Program-made: the position numbers and the translations under genes
Part shown: positions 1 to 7,323 of the stretch, one piece after another
Layout of the letters: each line of letters opens with the position of its first letter
Numbering within the stretch: position 1 is the first letter of the stretch
Notes under the pieces: model-generated
What the model was told of the DNA's origin: nothing
What the model saw: only the letters and a program-made list of their open reading frames with translations
Databases searched by the model: none
Assembly: GCF_004332115.1 (NCBI RefSeq)
Contig: NZ_SJPA01000009.1
Coordinates: forward strand, 1-64,000
Origin: Chlorobium sp. N1
GTDB lineage: Bacteria > Bacteroidota > Chlorobiia > Chlorobiales > Chlorobiaceae
Length of the DNA stretch: 64,000 nucleotides
Direction of reading: 5' to 3'

Positions 1-254
1 CCAAGAAGCTGCTGGTAATGAGAGATCAGGGATTCCATCACGAGACTGCGGGTTGGATTGGTGAGGCTTGAGACTACGTCAAGCTATCCATTTCCTCCCG
101 CATTCCCACTAAATTTGACGAAGAGCCCACATTTCTACAGATCCTGAGTCTCAGCGTATTCGAGAAAGTCGATATTTTACAATTAGTTACGAACTCAGCC
201 GGCACAATCGAGAGTACCTATACCGATAACCAGTTGAATTTATTTGACTTATAA
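1..254 (+). pseudogene. Transposase C-terminal fragment (IS4 family, DUF4372-like)
   Basis: The frame ending at the TAA at 252-254 reads ...FLQILSLSVFEK... and finishes DNQLNLFDL. I recall this ending from transposases of the DUF4372 group of IS4-family elements, which are common in Bacteroidetes and Chlorobi. Roughly 40 codons before the stop resemble the family. Further upstream the frame meets a TGA at 69-71, and the 22 open codons before that are not recognised. The copy therefore looks degenerate or rearranged at its 3' part, although most of the gene lies outside the window. An inactive transposase would make the insertion stable. Confidence 0.6.
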
Positions 255-264
255 CCGGACACTA
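1..264 (+). mobile_element. Right end of an IS4-type insertion sequence inserted in feoB
   Basis: This AT-rich stretch contrasts with the GC-rich genes around it. It holds the last codons of a transposase, then about ten bases (CCGGACACTA) that run directly into feoB coding sequence read from the other strand. The TAG that now ends feoB comes from this terminal sequence (TAGTGTCCGG on the minus strand). I infer that 255-264 is the terminal inverted repeat. The other end of the element, and any target-site duplication, lie left of the window, so the exact boundary could be off by a few bases. Confidence 0.75.
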
Positions 265-918
265 GTGGTGGGCGACGATTCCGCCGACCCCCTCGAGCTC
301 CGAGGCGAGCCTCTTGACCGCCTGGACGATCGCGTCGGGGTAGGAAACCCTGCAGCCAGGAACCCGTTTCTTCTCGAGCTCTTCGGCGATGGCGTCCTTG
401 AGCTCCGAAAGACCCTCGCCGCGCGAGGCCACCATCGGCACGACGCGGCACCCGAGCCCTGCCGAGAGCGCTTCGACGTCGATGTCGATACCGCGGCCGG
501 CCGCGGTATCGAGCATGTTGAGCGCAACGAGCACCGGCACGTTCATCTCAAGCAGCCGGCTCGTCAGGTAGAGGTTGCGGTCGGGATTCGAGGCGTCGAC
601 GATATTGACGACGAGCTCCGCCTCGCCCCCGAGGATGTAGTCGCGGGCCACCGCCTCGTCCTCGGAGAGGGCGGAGAGCGAATAGATGCCGGGAAGATCG
701 ACCAGCTCGTAGGAGCGGCCCTTATGGGAGAACGAACCGCTCTTTCGGTCGACCGTGACGCCCGGCCAGTTGCCGACCGTCTGGTTGAGGCCGGTCAGCG
801 CGTTGAAGAGCGTCGTCTTTCCGCAGTTGGGATTGCCGACGACGGCAACGACCCGCGTCTCCGAGGCCTTCTCGGCCGGTTTCATGACGGAACCGACCAG
901 TGCTTCTGCCTCCATCAT
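262..918 (-). pseudogene. feoB: FeoB ferrous iron transporter, truncated to its G domain by IS insertion
   Basis: FeoB is the GTPase-coupled inner-membrane Fe(II) permease, normally about 700-800 residues. Only 218 residues are present. The G domain is intact, with the P-loop GNPNCGKT at residues 28-35, the G3 motif DLPG at 74-77, the G4-like NMLD at 134-137 and SRGEG near 165. Part of the following helical regulatory segment is also there. All transmembrane helices are missing because the reading frame runs into the IS end and stops at its TAG. The start ATG overlaps the feoA stop, with GGAGG just upstream. A free G domain cannot transport iron. The 3' remainder of feoB probably sits beyond the IS, left of the window. 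Confidence 0.85.
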
Positions 919-1142
919 GCCACCTCCTCGACGGTTATGCCCTCGACCTCGTGCTTGCGGAGCGTCAGGCGGTAGTTCTTGACCGAGATTTCAAACGGAT
1001 CGCCGAGCGGGGCGACACCCTCCACCCTGACGGTCTCACCGGCCAGCAGCCCCATGTCGAAGAGGCGGCGCCGAAGCTGCGGGGAGGCCGAGACGGAAAG
1101 CACCCGCCCGGCCTGCCCTTTCTTGAGTTCTGATAGATTCAT
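915..1142 (-). CDS. feoA: FeoA, cytosolic SH3-like partner of FeoB
   Basis: This 75-residue protein is a complete FeoA domain. It opens with LSELKKGQAGRVLSV, has the conserved LRRRLFDMGLLAGETV helix-turn segment, and ends in the beta strand pattern around ISVKNYRLTLRKHEVEGI. FeoA supports FeoB-driven Fe(II) uptake. The stop overlaps the feoB start and the gene's own start overlaps the end of the upstream FeoA-domain gene by 4 bases, so the three are translationally coupled. With feoB interrupted just downstream, its role may now be lost unless another FeoB exists in the genome. Confidence 0.93.
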   Translation of the reverse strand: MNLSELKKGQAGRVLSVSASPQLRRRLFDMGLLAGETVRVEGVAPLGDPFEISVKNYRLTLRKHEVEGITVEEVA

Positions 1143-1480
1143 GATATTTTTCTCCGTACGATGATTTCCATTGCAACACTGTGATCAATTGCCATCCGGC
1201 CGTCGTGGACCTTCAGGAGGAAGGGCACGCCGCGGCCGCTCTGGACCACCTCGACCGTCTGGCCGGGACTGAAGCCCAGCTCCGAAAGCCGGAGCTCCTG
1301 CCCCCGGCCGTCGTGCGGCCTTCCGTCCCGCGGCCTTCCGCGACCCGGACCCCGGCTGCCGTGAAGGAGGCGGCCGGATCCGTTGCCGCAGGAGAGCGGG
1401 CCCCCGCCGCCTTCACGGCGGCGGAATCCGACGATTTGGGCGGACTCCCCCGCTCCGAGCACACCAAGAGGCACCATCAT
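1139..1480 (-). CDS. feoA: Second FeoA-domain protein with a Gly/Arg-rich insert
   Basis: The 113 residues split a FeoA domain in two. Residues 1-19 give the first strand (VPLGVLGAGESAQIVGF). About 45 residues of Gly, Arg, His, Pro and Ser follow, apparently disordered. The rest of the domain resumes at LRLSELGFSPGQTVEVV and ends in a strand that includes MAIDHSVAMEIIV. Two FeoA proteins ahead of FeoB are known in several anaerobes, but the long low-complexity insert is unusual. It starts 26 bases after the porin stop and overlaps feoA by 4 bases, placing it inside the same operon. The insert is rich in Arg/His and could bind nucleic acid or metal, which is speculation. Confidence 0.8.
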   Translation of the reverse strand: MMVPLGVLGAGESAQIVGFRRREGGGGPLSCGNGSGRLLHGSRGPGRGRPRDGRPHDGRGQELRLSELGFSPGQTVEVVQSGRGVPFLLKVHDGRMAIDHSVAMEIIVRRKIS

Positions 1481-1506
1481 CGCTGCTCCTGTTTTTTTGA
1501 GGTTGG

Positions 1507-2577
1507 TTAAAATTCCATTGCAAGCTGCATGGTGAGGGTATCGGTATCAGCCGTGCCGGCCTTGTTGTCGGCACGCTGGTACTCGAGCGCAAGGCCCGCA
1601 CCATCGACCACATCCCAGCCGACGGTCGCGCCGTAACGGCTGTCATTGGTGCCGAAATCGTCGGAACCCTCATAGCGCACGGCGAGTCGAAGCGGAAGCT
1701 CGCACCGGTAACCCGCCTCGACGCTCCAGGCGGAAGGCTGACGGCCACTGTAGTCGCCACCATCCTTGAAACTGTCGCAGGCGCCGAGGTACTCGCCCCT
1801 CAATTCGAAGCTGCCGTAACCCGCCATGGCGTTTACCGACCATCCGCCCACGAAATCAGCCGTGGTTTTTTTACCATCAGCATCGAAGCTGTCCTGCAGC
1901 CCGTCGGTGTCGGCCATATTGTTGGTCCAGGAGGCGCCGAAGCCGTAGCGGAAATCATCCTGCTCCCCGCTCCAGCCGAGGGCTGCGACAAGACTCTGGA
2001 TCTCGCTCTCGCCCGCCTTCTGCACGTCACCCTTGAAAACGGAGACCGAACCGGCAAGGCCGTCCTCTTCATAACCCGCCCTCACCGATGCGTGCCCGGT
2101 GGTCTCGCCGAGTTCGAGCGTCATGGGATCGGAGACCATGCCGCTCTCGAAGCTGCCGAAGGACTGCGTGAGGCGGCCGACCTCGAGGAACAGCGGCGAA
2201 GAGCCGGACTTCATCCGGATATAGGCCTGGTCGACCGAAATATTGTCATTGTTCTCACCCTGTTCGTAGAGCAGGACGCCGTAGCCCGTGATCCAGGAGT
2301 TGAGCTTCGCTTCGAGGCCGAGCTCGAGCGTGGCAAGGGTGATATCGGAGGTCGACTTCGCCCCTTCGGTGTCGACAAAGGCCCCTTCGACCTCGACAAG
2401 GCCCGCGAAGGAAAGCTCAGGGCCGACCTTCTCTTCGGCCGAAGCGGAAAGCTCGCTCCTCTTCTCGAGCGCGTCGAGACGGCGCTTCAGCTCCTCGACC
2501 TCGTTATTGGCGAATGCCGTGGATGAAAGGAGCATCGAAAGCGATGCGGCGGCGGTGGTTTTAACGAATCTGTTCAT
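1507..2577 (-). CDS. Outer-membrane porin of the LbtU siderophore-porin type
   Basis: A 356-residue outer-membrane beta-barrel. It has a signal peptide ending ...STAFA at about residue 23, a short coiled-coil (VEELKRRLDALEKRSEL), then alternating amphipathic strands and a C-terminal phenylalanine (LAMEF) recognised by the BAM machinery. The layout matches LbtU-family porins, which Legionella uses for siderophore uptake, but substrate cannot be read from sequence. Its stop lies 26 bases from the FeoA-domain gene, so co-transcription with the feo genes is likely. That position suggests a role in passing iron across the outer membrane. The start has no strong ribosome-binding site. Confidence 0.8.
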   Translation of the reverse strand: MNRFVKTTAAASLSMLLSSTAFANNEVEELKRRLDALEKRSELSASAEEKVGPELSFAGLVEVEGAFVDTEGAKSTSDITLATLELGLEAKLNSWITGYGVLLYEQGENNDNISVDQAYIRMKSGSSPLFLEVGRLTQSFGSFESGMVSDPMTLELGETTGHASVRAGYEEDGLAGSVSVFKGDVQKAGESEIQSLVAALGWSGEQDDFRYGFGASWTNNMADTDGLQDSFDADGKKTTADFVGGWSVNAMAGYGSFELRGEYLGACDSFKDGGDYSGRQPSAWSVEAGYRCELPLRLAVRYEGSDDFGTNDSRYGATVGWDVVDGAGLALEYQRADNKAGTADTDTLTMQLAMEF

Positions 2578-2648
2578 GTGCAGCTGAGGGTGTATGATTG
2601 TTCTTCTTATTTATACTCTATCTAATTAAATCACGAGAAACTTAACAC

Positions 2649-2678
2649 TATTTAGATTTATTCCAAATAAGCTGACAA
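2649..2678 (-). promoter_or_regulatory. Candidate promoter with overlapping dyad upstream of the porin-feo operon
   Basis: On the minus strand TTGTCA (2678-2673) is followed 18 bases later by TAAATA. Between and over them sits an imperfect palindrome, TATTTGGA-N5-TCTAAATA (2669-2649), matching in 7 of 8 positions per arm. An AT-rich dyad over a promoter ahead of iron-uptake genes fits a Fur-type operator, but it does not match the E. coli Fur consensus closely. The assignment is inferred from position and symmetry only. Confidence 0.35.
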
Positions 2679-2787
2679 AAAAAATTACGCCAGCCGAATT
2701 GATATCGCCAGCAGCGTGACGGCTTCACCAGAGAGACAGTCCGTTAGGGAATTTGCAATTGCGACACGTCGGAACGCCGTAGGGATG

Positions 2788-2836
2788 AAAAAAAATGCCT
2801 CATCTGCAGACCGATGAAGGCATCCGGCGTATTTTT
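2788..2836. terminator. Hairpin with flanking A and T tracts in the porin/rodZ-like intergenic region
   Basis: The 348-base gap between the porin and the RodZ-like gene contains an isolated hairpin. ATGCCT-CATC (2795-2804) pairs with GATGAAGGCAT (2813-2823) with one bulge. It is preceded by eight A and followed, after a few bases, by TTTTT (2832-2836). It has the form of a bidirectional intrinsic terminator, yet no annotated gene ends here because the flanking genes diverge. It could terminate a small RNA transcribed within 2680-2790. Apart from this hairpin and the dyad at 2649-2669 I see nothing else in the gap. Confidence 0.4.
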
Positions 2837-2925
2837 CGTTAAGTTAACAATGAAAAAGCCCTTTGAACTGAGACCGAATTCGTAGCTTTCCTCCCAAAGC
2901 GCCTCAACCCCAGAGAACACTCGAA

Positions 2926-3831
2926 ATGGAAAACATGACGGAGTTCGTCCGGATCGGACGGACCATACTCGATACGCTCAGGAAGGCAAGGGAAGGCAAA
3001 GGGCTCAGCCTCGAAGAAGCCGCACGGATGGCCGGCACGGCTCCCGACCGCCTCGCACGGCTGGAGGCCGGAGACCTCGAGATCCTCCCCCCTGCCTACA
3101 CGGTCGCCCTCATGCGTGAATACGCGCAGGCGCTCGGCGCCTATGACGAACCGCTCTTCCATGAGCTCAAGGAGGCGGCCGGCATTCCGGTGCCCCGGTC
3201 GAGCACGACGCGTCCTGTTCCCGACCATCGGGAGCAACAACCCGGACTGTGGCGCAATGCTTTTGCCGGAGCCGTTGCAGTGACGCTCCTTATCGCTGCC
3301 TGGCTGCTCGTCGGGCGCGCATGCCAGACCCCGTCCAGAACCGTACAGAAAACACCCGATCCGGCAATGACGGCCGCGGCACCGCCGGCCCCGGTGCCGG
3401 CTCCATCCGCCGCTCCTCTTCCGGAACCGGACACGCTGCAGAGCCAGGCGCCGGCCATAAACGCGGACAGTGCACCGGCAAGCGGCGCGACAGTAGCGCA
3501 CAGCTGCTTCACGACGTCGATCGACAGGGAGAAACGCTCTCCTCTTGACCGGCTCCGGCGTACGCCACAGCAAGAAACTGCCATCGCATACTTCAGCGAC
3601 ATTCTGAACCCTTCGGGGAAACCCCTCTACCATGAGTGGCTGTTCAACGGAAAAACGGTACAGCGGATAGCCGTCGGTACGCCCACCGGCCGGCGATGGC
3701 GCTGCTGGTCGCAAAAAACGGTCGGACGGGGTGAAGAGGGAACGTGGACAGTGAGGATCGTGGAGGGAGAGGGAACAGTGCTGCATACCGACAGCATCCC
3801 CGCGGGAACGCTGCCGGCTGCGGCGGAATAA
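2926..3831 (+). CDS. RodZ-like membrane HTH protein with C-terminal DUF2914
   Basis: 301 residues in three parts. Residues 10-75 are a Cro/C1-type HTH of the RodZ kind (LRKAREGKGLSLEEAARMAG...RLARLEAGD...PAYTVALMREYAQAL). A single transmembrane helix follows near residues 108-128, then a Pro/Ala-rich linker. The C-terminal domain (about residues 200-295) has the DUF2914 pattern: YFSDILNPSGKPLYHEW, RWRCWSQK, GTWTVRIV. RodZ links MreB to the cell-wall machinery, but the usual RodZ C-terminal domain is replaced by DUF2914, so a role in rod shape is only inferred. It is transcribed alone and convergent with cpoB, with 9 bases between the stops. Confidence 0.7.
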   Translation: MENMTEFVRIGRTILDTLRKAREGKGLSLEEAARMAGTAPDRLARLEAGDLEILPPAYTVALMREYAQALGAYDEPLFHELKEAAGIPVPRSSTTRPVPDHREQQPGLWRNAFAGAVAVTLLIAAWLLVGRACQTPSRTVQKTPDPAMTAAAPPAPVPAPSAAPLPEPDTLQSQAPAINADSAPASGATVAHSCFTTSIDREKRSPLDRLRRTPQQETAIAYFSDILNPSGKPLYHEWLFNGKTVQRIAVGTPTGRRWRCWSQKTVGRGEEGTWTVRIVEGEGTVLHTDSIPAGTLPAAAE

Positions 3832-3840
3832 ACGGGAACC

Positions 3841-4668
3841 CTAGTTGAGCTTCTGGCGGGCCAGCTTGGCTTCAGGAGCCTGCGGATAGACGTTCACGAG
3901 ATCCCGGTAACGGGTTTTCGCGTTAGTCGTGTCGCCGATCAGTTCGAACGAACGGGCCTGCTTGTAGATCGCAGCAGGGCGCTTCGCGCTTTTGGTGTAC
4001 TTGGCGATCACGGTCTGGTAATCGAGGATGGCCTTGTCGTAGGCTTTCTCGGCGAACCAGCTTTCGGCGATGAAGAACTGCGCGTCACCAGCCCGTGAAG
4101 ACTTCGGATACTCCCTGACCAGGGCGGAAAAACGCTCGCGGGCGTCAGCATAACGCTCCTTGCCGAACATCGCCGCACCTTCATTGAAAAGATCGGAATC
4201 GTTTTTCGGGGCCGGAGCCTGCGATACGGCAACCGGAGCCCCCTTCATTGCGGCAGCGCTGTCAGGCGGAGCTGCGGCGACGCTGTCGGCGGCGGCAGCC
4301 GGCATTGCGGCGGGCACCGAAACGGCCTCTTTCGGAGGCGGCGTCAACCCGAGATAGCGTTCGACGGCCCGGATCCTGCGTTCGAGCTCATCGCTCTTCT
4401 GCACCAGCAGCGAATCCTCTGCACCGAGGCGCTGGAAAGCCGAGCGGCTGCGGTACGTCGACTCGTCGATGCGTCCCTCGATCGAACCGATTCGGTCGCG
4501 GATCTGCTGCATTTCGGTATAGGATCCTGCGGACTGCGTCTTGATGGTTTCAAGATTGTCCTTGACGACGACGAGGTCCTGCTTCGAAGCGCAGGCGGAG
4601 AGGAAAAGGAACGGAACGAGAAGAAACCTGCCGGATTTCGTGATCATGGGCATCGGGGTATTGTTCAT
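3841..4668 (-). CDS. cpoB: CpoB/YbgF-like TPR lipoprotein of the Tol-Pal system
   Basis: The 275-residue protein begins with a lipoprotein signal (LFLSAC, lipidated Cys26). An N-terminal coiled-coil of about 80 residues (trimerisation region in CpoB) leads to an Ala/Pro linker. A C-terminal set of three TPR repeats starts at about residue 155 (DLFNEGAAMFGKERYADARERF, then two related units). CpoB coordinates outer-membrane constriction with PBP1B in E. coli. E. coli CpoB is soluble and periplasmic, while here it is predicted to be membrane-anchored. Last gene of the tol-pal cluster. Confidence 0.85.
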   Translation of the reverse strand: MNNTPMPMITKSGRFLLVPFLFLSACASKQDLVVVKDNLETIKTQSAGSYTEMQQIRDRIGSIEGRIDESTYRSRSAFQRLGAEDSLLVQKSDELERRIRAVERYLGLTPPPKEAVSVPAAMPAAAADSVAAAPPDSAAAMKGAPVAVSQAPAPKNDSDLFNEGAAMFGKERYADARERFSALVREYPKSSRAGDAQFFIAESWFAEKAYDKAILDYQTVIAKYTKSAKRPAAIYKQARSFELIGDTTNAKTRYRDLVNVYPQAPEAKLARQKLN

Positions 4669-4683
4669 CTTTGAATTAACCTC

Positions 4684-4704
4684 CCGGGCCCTGAACGGGC
4701 CCGG
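4684..4704 (-). terminator. GC-rich hairpin between pal and cpoB
   Basis: CCGGGCCC (4684-4691) and GGGCCCGG (4697-4704) form a perfect 8-bp stem around the loop TGAAC (GTTCA on the transcribed strand). No T-run follows, so it is more likely a partial terminator or a 3' stabiliser for the pal mRNA than a full stop. Confidence 0.5.
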
Positions 4705-4728
4705 AAAGAAGGGAACGGCACTCGGTAC

Positions 4729-5244
4729 TTACTTGAGGATGAAGTGCGCACGGCGGTTCTTCGACCAGGCCGATTCGTCATGGCCTGCCGCAAACGGCTT
4801 CTCTTCGCCATAGCTCACCGTCTCGATGCGAGAAGAGGGAATACCGAGCCTGACGATGTACTCCTTGGCGTTCGTGGCACGACGCTCGCCGAGTGCCATG
4901 TTGTACTCGGAGGTTCCGCGCTCGTCGCAGTGACCCTCGATAAGGGTGGATGCACCGGCATTGTTGCCCATCCAGGTGGCGTTCTGCTGAAGCTGATTCT
5001 GCGCGTCCGAACTCAGCTCGGAGCTGTCGAACTCATAGAACACGTCGCCGAGCGGACCGGTCTGGTACTCATCGAATCCGTAGCCGGAAGGACCTGCCTC
5101 GACGGAAGTCACGGGAGCTGGAGCGGGAACACCGGCTCCTGCCCCGGCATCAGCCCCGCCCGAAGGAGCCACGGCATTTTTGGACGAACACCCTGCAGTG
5201 AAAAGCACGGCGAGGGAAAGGATTCCATACACGCTTTTTTTCAT
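4729..5244 (-). CDS. pal: Peptidoglycan-associated lipoprotein Pal (first of two)
   Basis: 171 residues with a lipobox FTAGC (lipidated Cys19), an Ala/Gly/Pro linker to about residue 60, and an OmpA_C domain. The domain carries the signature [10 protein letters not shown], the [20 protein letters not shown] block and the terminal NRRAHFILK. The Asp and Arg of this block bind the meso-diaminopimelate of peptidoglycan. Pal anchors the outer membrane to the wall and interacts with TolB. It is paralogous to the gene at 5323-5787 and has a longer linker; the duplication is probably in tandem. A hairpin separates it from the upstream copy. Confidence 0.9.
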   Translation of the reverse strand: MKKSVYGILSLAVLFTAGCSSKNAVAPSGGADAGAGAGVPAPAPVTSVEAGPSGYGFDEYQTGPLGDVFYEFDSSELSSDAQNQLQQNATWMGNNAGASTLIEGHCDERGTSEYNMALGERRATNAKEYIVRLGIPSSRIETVSYGEEKPFAAGHDESAWSKNRRAHFILK

Positions 5245-5286
5245 GGGACCGGAAGTTTTGATTGTGATGGTTACGGGAAACGAAGC

Positions 5287-5307
5287 AGGGCGGCTGAACG
5301 CCGCCCT
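5287..5307 (-). terminator. GC-rich hairpin between the two pal genes
   Basis: AGGGCGGC (5287-5294) and GCCGCCCT (5300-5307) pair perfectly around the same TGAAC loop seen in the hairpin after the next pal gene. A weak T-rich stretch (GCTTCGTTTCCC) follows on the transcribed strand. It probably acts as an attenuator or mRNA 3' end protecting the upstream pal transcript. Confidence 0.5.
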
Positions 5308-5322
5308 CTCTCCGGGTACTGC

Positions 5323-5787
5323 TTATTCAGCCACGAAATGCGCCCGCCTGTTCTGCGCCCAGGCCTCCTCCGTACTGCCGGCGGCAAACGGCTTCTCTTC
5401 GCCGAAGCTGACCGTCTCGATGCGCTCTGAGCTGACACCGAGATTTACCATGTAGTCCTTCGCAGAATTGGCCCGGCGCTCTCCGAGGGCCATGTTGTAC
5501 TCGGCGGTGCCACGCTCGTCGCAGTGTCCCTCAACAACAACACGGCGGGAACGGTTGGCGTCCATCCAGGCCGCATTGTCGCGGAGCTGGCTCTGGGCGT
5601 CCACGCGGAGGGCCGACTGGTCGAAATCAAAGAACACGTCTCCGAGAGCGGGAACGGCAACAGGAGCTGGGGCCGGCGGAGGGGGGGGCTCCGGAGCGAC
5701 GGCAACATCTTTCTGGCAGCTGCATGCTCCGATGAAGAGCAGCGCCGGGATACACAGACTTCTGGCTAAAGGCTTGAGATTTTTCAT
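5323..5787 (-). CDS. pal: Peptidoglycan-associated lipoprotein Pal (second copy)
   Basis: 154 residues with lipobox IGAC (lipidated Cys22), a short Pro/Ala/Val linker, and an OmpA_C domain nearly matching the neighbouring Pal ([39 protein letters not shown]). It sits directly after tolB, the usual position of pal, so this is probably the ancestral-position copy. The linker is about 25 residues shorter than in the other Pal, so the two proteins may reach different distances from the outer membrane. Confidence 0.9.
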   Translation of the reverse strand: MKNLKPLARSLCIPALLFIGACSCQKDVAVAPEPPPPPAPAPVAVPALGDVFFDFDQSALRVDAQSQLRDNAAWMDANRSRRVVVEGHCDERGTAEYNMALGERRANSAKDYMVNLGVSSERIETVSFGEEKPFAAGSTEEAWAQNRRAHFVAE

Positions 5788-5844
5788 GGTTCCCCCTGTT
5801 TTGTGTTTGTAAAAAACTGCGTGTACTGCCTAAGAACAGATGCG

Positions 5845-7155
5845 TCAGCGGACAAACGACCATGAGGGCTGCATCTGCTCTCCCGACATCTGGAGGAGAC
5901 GACGCTGGTGTTCCCCGTTCGCATTCATGACATAAAGTTTTTTCTGGCCCTGGCGGCTGGAGGTGAAGACGATCATGTCGCCGCCGGGCGACCAGGACGG
6001 AGATTCGTTCTCGCGGTCCCCCGAAGTCAGCTGGGTCGCGCCCGAACCGTCCGCCCTTATGGTAAATATATTTATTTCGCCGTTTTTCTCCATTGAACTA
6101 TAGGCAATTTTATCGCCGGCCGGAGACCACGAGGGCTGCGTATTGTAATTGCCGTTGTAGGTCAGCCGACGGGTCTGGCCGGAGATCAGGTCGAGGATGA
6201 AGATCTGCGGGTTGCCGTAGCGGGCGGAAACGAACGCCATCCTGCTTCCGTCGGGTGAAAAGGACGGGGAGAGGTCTATCCCCCGGCTGCTCGTCACCCT
6301 GCGGGACAGGGAACCATCGGTGCGGACAAGGTAGATCTCCTGGTCACCCTGGAATGAGAGGGTCGTGGCCACCTCCGCGTTGCTCCGCCATCCGGGATCG
6401 ATGCTGACCCCGGACTGCCGGACGGAGGCGATGCGGCGGTCCGAGAGGTTCATGATCTTCAGCGCCGGCCTGCCGCTCGTATAGTCGGTAAAGGCCAGGC
6501 TGGTGCCGTCGGGAGAGAGCGCGGGAGTAAGGGAGATGGAGCGGGAACGGGTCAGCTGGCGGACGTTGCTGCCGTCGAAGGCGCAGGAGTAGATCTCCTT
6601 GAACCCGCTCTGGTTCGACACGAACACGATGCTTGAGCCGAAGACCGATCGGTGGCCGGTCAGGAGCTGCACGAGATCGGCGCAGAAGGCATGGGCGAGG
6701 GCACGCAGATCGCCGGAACTGCCCGTATAGGTCTTGCTGAGAATGGGTTTGGCGCCGAAGGTCTCATAGGCGGCCATGGTAAGCCGGACCCGGTCGGGAT
6801 CCCCCGAGACCGTCCCTCCGGCGAACACCTCCGCACCGATGGAATTGAGTGCGCCGAAATTCAGCGCAGGCTTTCCGCCTTTTCCCTCCTCGAAAAGGTT
6901 CATGGGCGGAGGAATCATGTTGAAAAGCCCCGTGAAATCGAGAGCCCGGCGGATCTCCCGGTCGATCTCCCCGGACCAGGAGGAAGCCTTTCCTCCCTCG
7001 GCCAGCGGTGGGGCGACAATGAGGGCGATGCGCCCGGAACCCTCCTTGCGGATCGCAATATACTCGCCATCCGTCGCACGGGCGGGAAGAGAGAAGGCCA
7101 GACTGAGAAGGAACGTGAGCAGAAAAGCGGCAGCGGGTCGCATTAAGAGCCTCAT
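5845..7155 (-). CDS. tolB: TolB periplasmic beta-propeller protein
   Basis: 436 residues. A signal peptide ending SLPARA (about residue 27) is followed by the TolB N-terminal alpha/beta domain and a C-terminal propeller. Propeller repeats are visible as LSPDGTSLAF, FSPDGSRMAFVSARYGNPQI, WSPAGDKIAYSS and WSPGGDMIVFTSSRQGQKKL. TolB binds Pal and TolA in the periplasm. It lies between tolA and pal as in proteobacterial tol operons. The 168-base gap between tolA and tolB shows no gene or clear signal. Confidence 0.93.
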   Translation of the reverse strand: MRLLMRPAAAFLLTFLLSLAFSLPARATDGEYIAIRKEGSGRIALIVAPPLAEGGKASSWSGEIDREIRRALDFTGLFNMIPPPMNLFEEGKGGKPALNFGALNSIGAEVFAGGTVSGDPDRVRLTMAAYETFGAKPILSKTYTGSSGDLRALAHAFCADLVQLLTGHRSVFGSSIVFVSNQSGFKEIYSCAFDGSNVRQLTRSRSISLTPALSPDGTSLAFTDYTSGRPALKIMNLSDRRIASVRQSGVSIDPGWRSNAEVATTLSFQGDQEIYLVRTDGSLSRRVTSSRGIDLSPSFSPDGSRMAFVSARYGNPQIFILDLISGQTRRLTYNGNYNTQPSWSPAGDKIAYSSMEKNGEINIFTIRADGSGATQLTSGDRENESPSWSPGGDMIVFTSSRQGQKKLYVMNANGEHQRRLLQMSGEQMQPSWSFVR

Positions 7156-7323
7156 GGGTACGGTGGTGTCGTTATGGGTTGTCGTCTCGTTATCGTCTCA
7201 TCATCGGCGGGAACCCCGGAGAGGATCTGCAGCCGGAGGTCCGTCACGGATCGGATCGATTCAAGGAAAATGAAAAAATATACACAATACGCGCAACCCC
7301 CGAAAGACTCCCATCCCTTTCCC

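Noticed and set aside
244-975. Plus-strand 243-codon frame opposite feoB
   Set aside because: It is the complement of feoB and feoA with no motif of its own.
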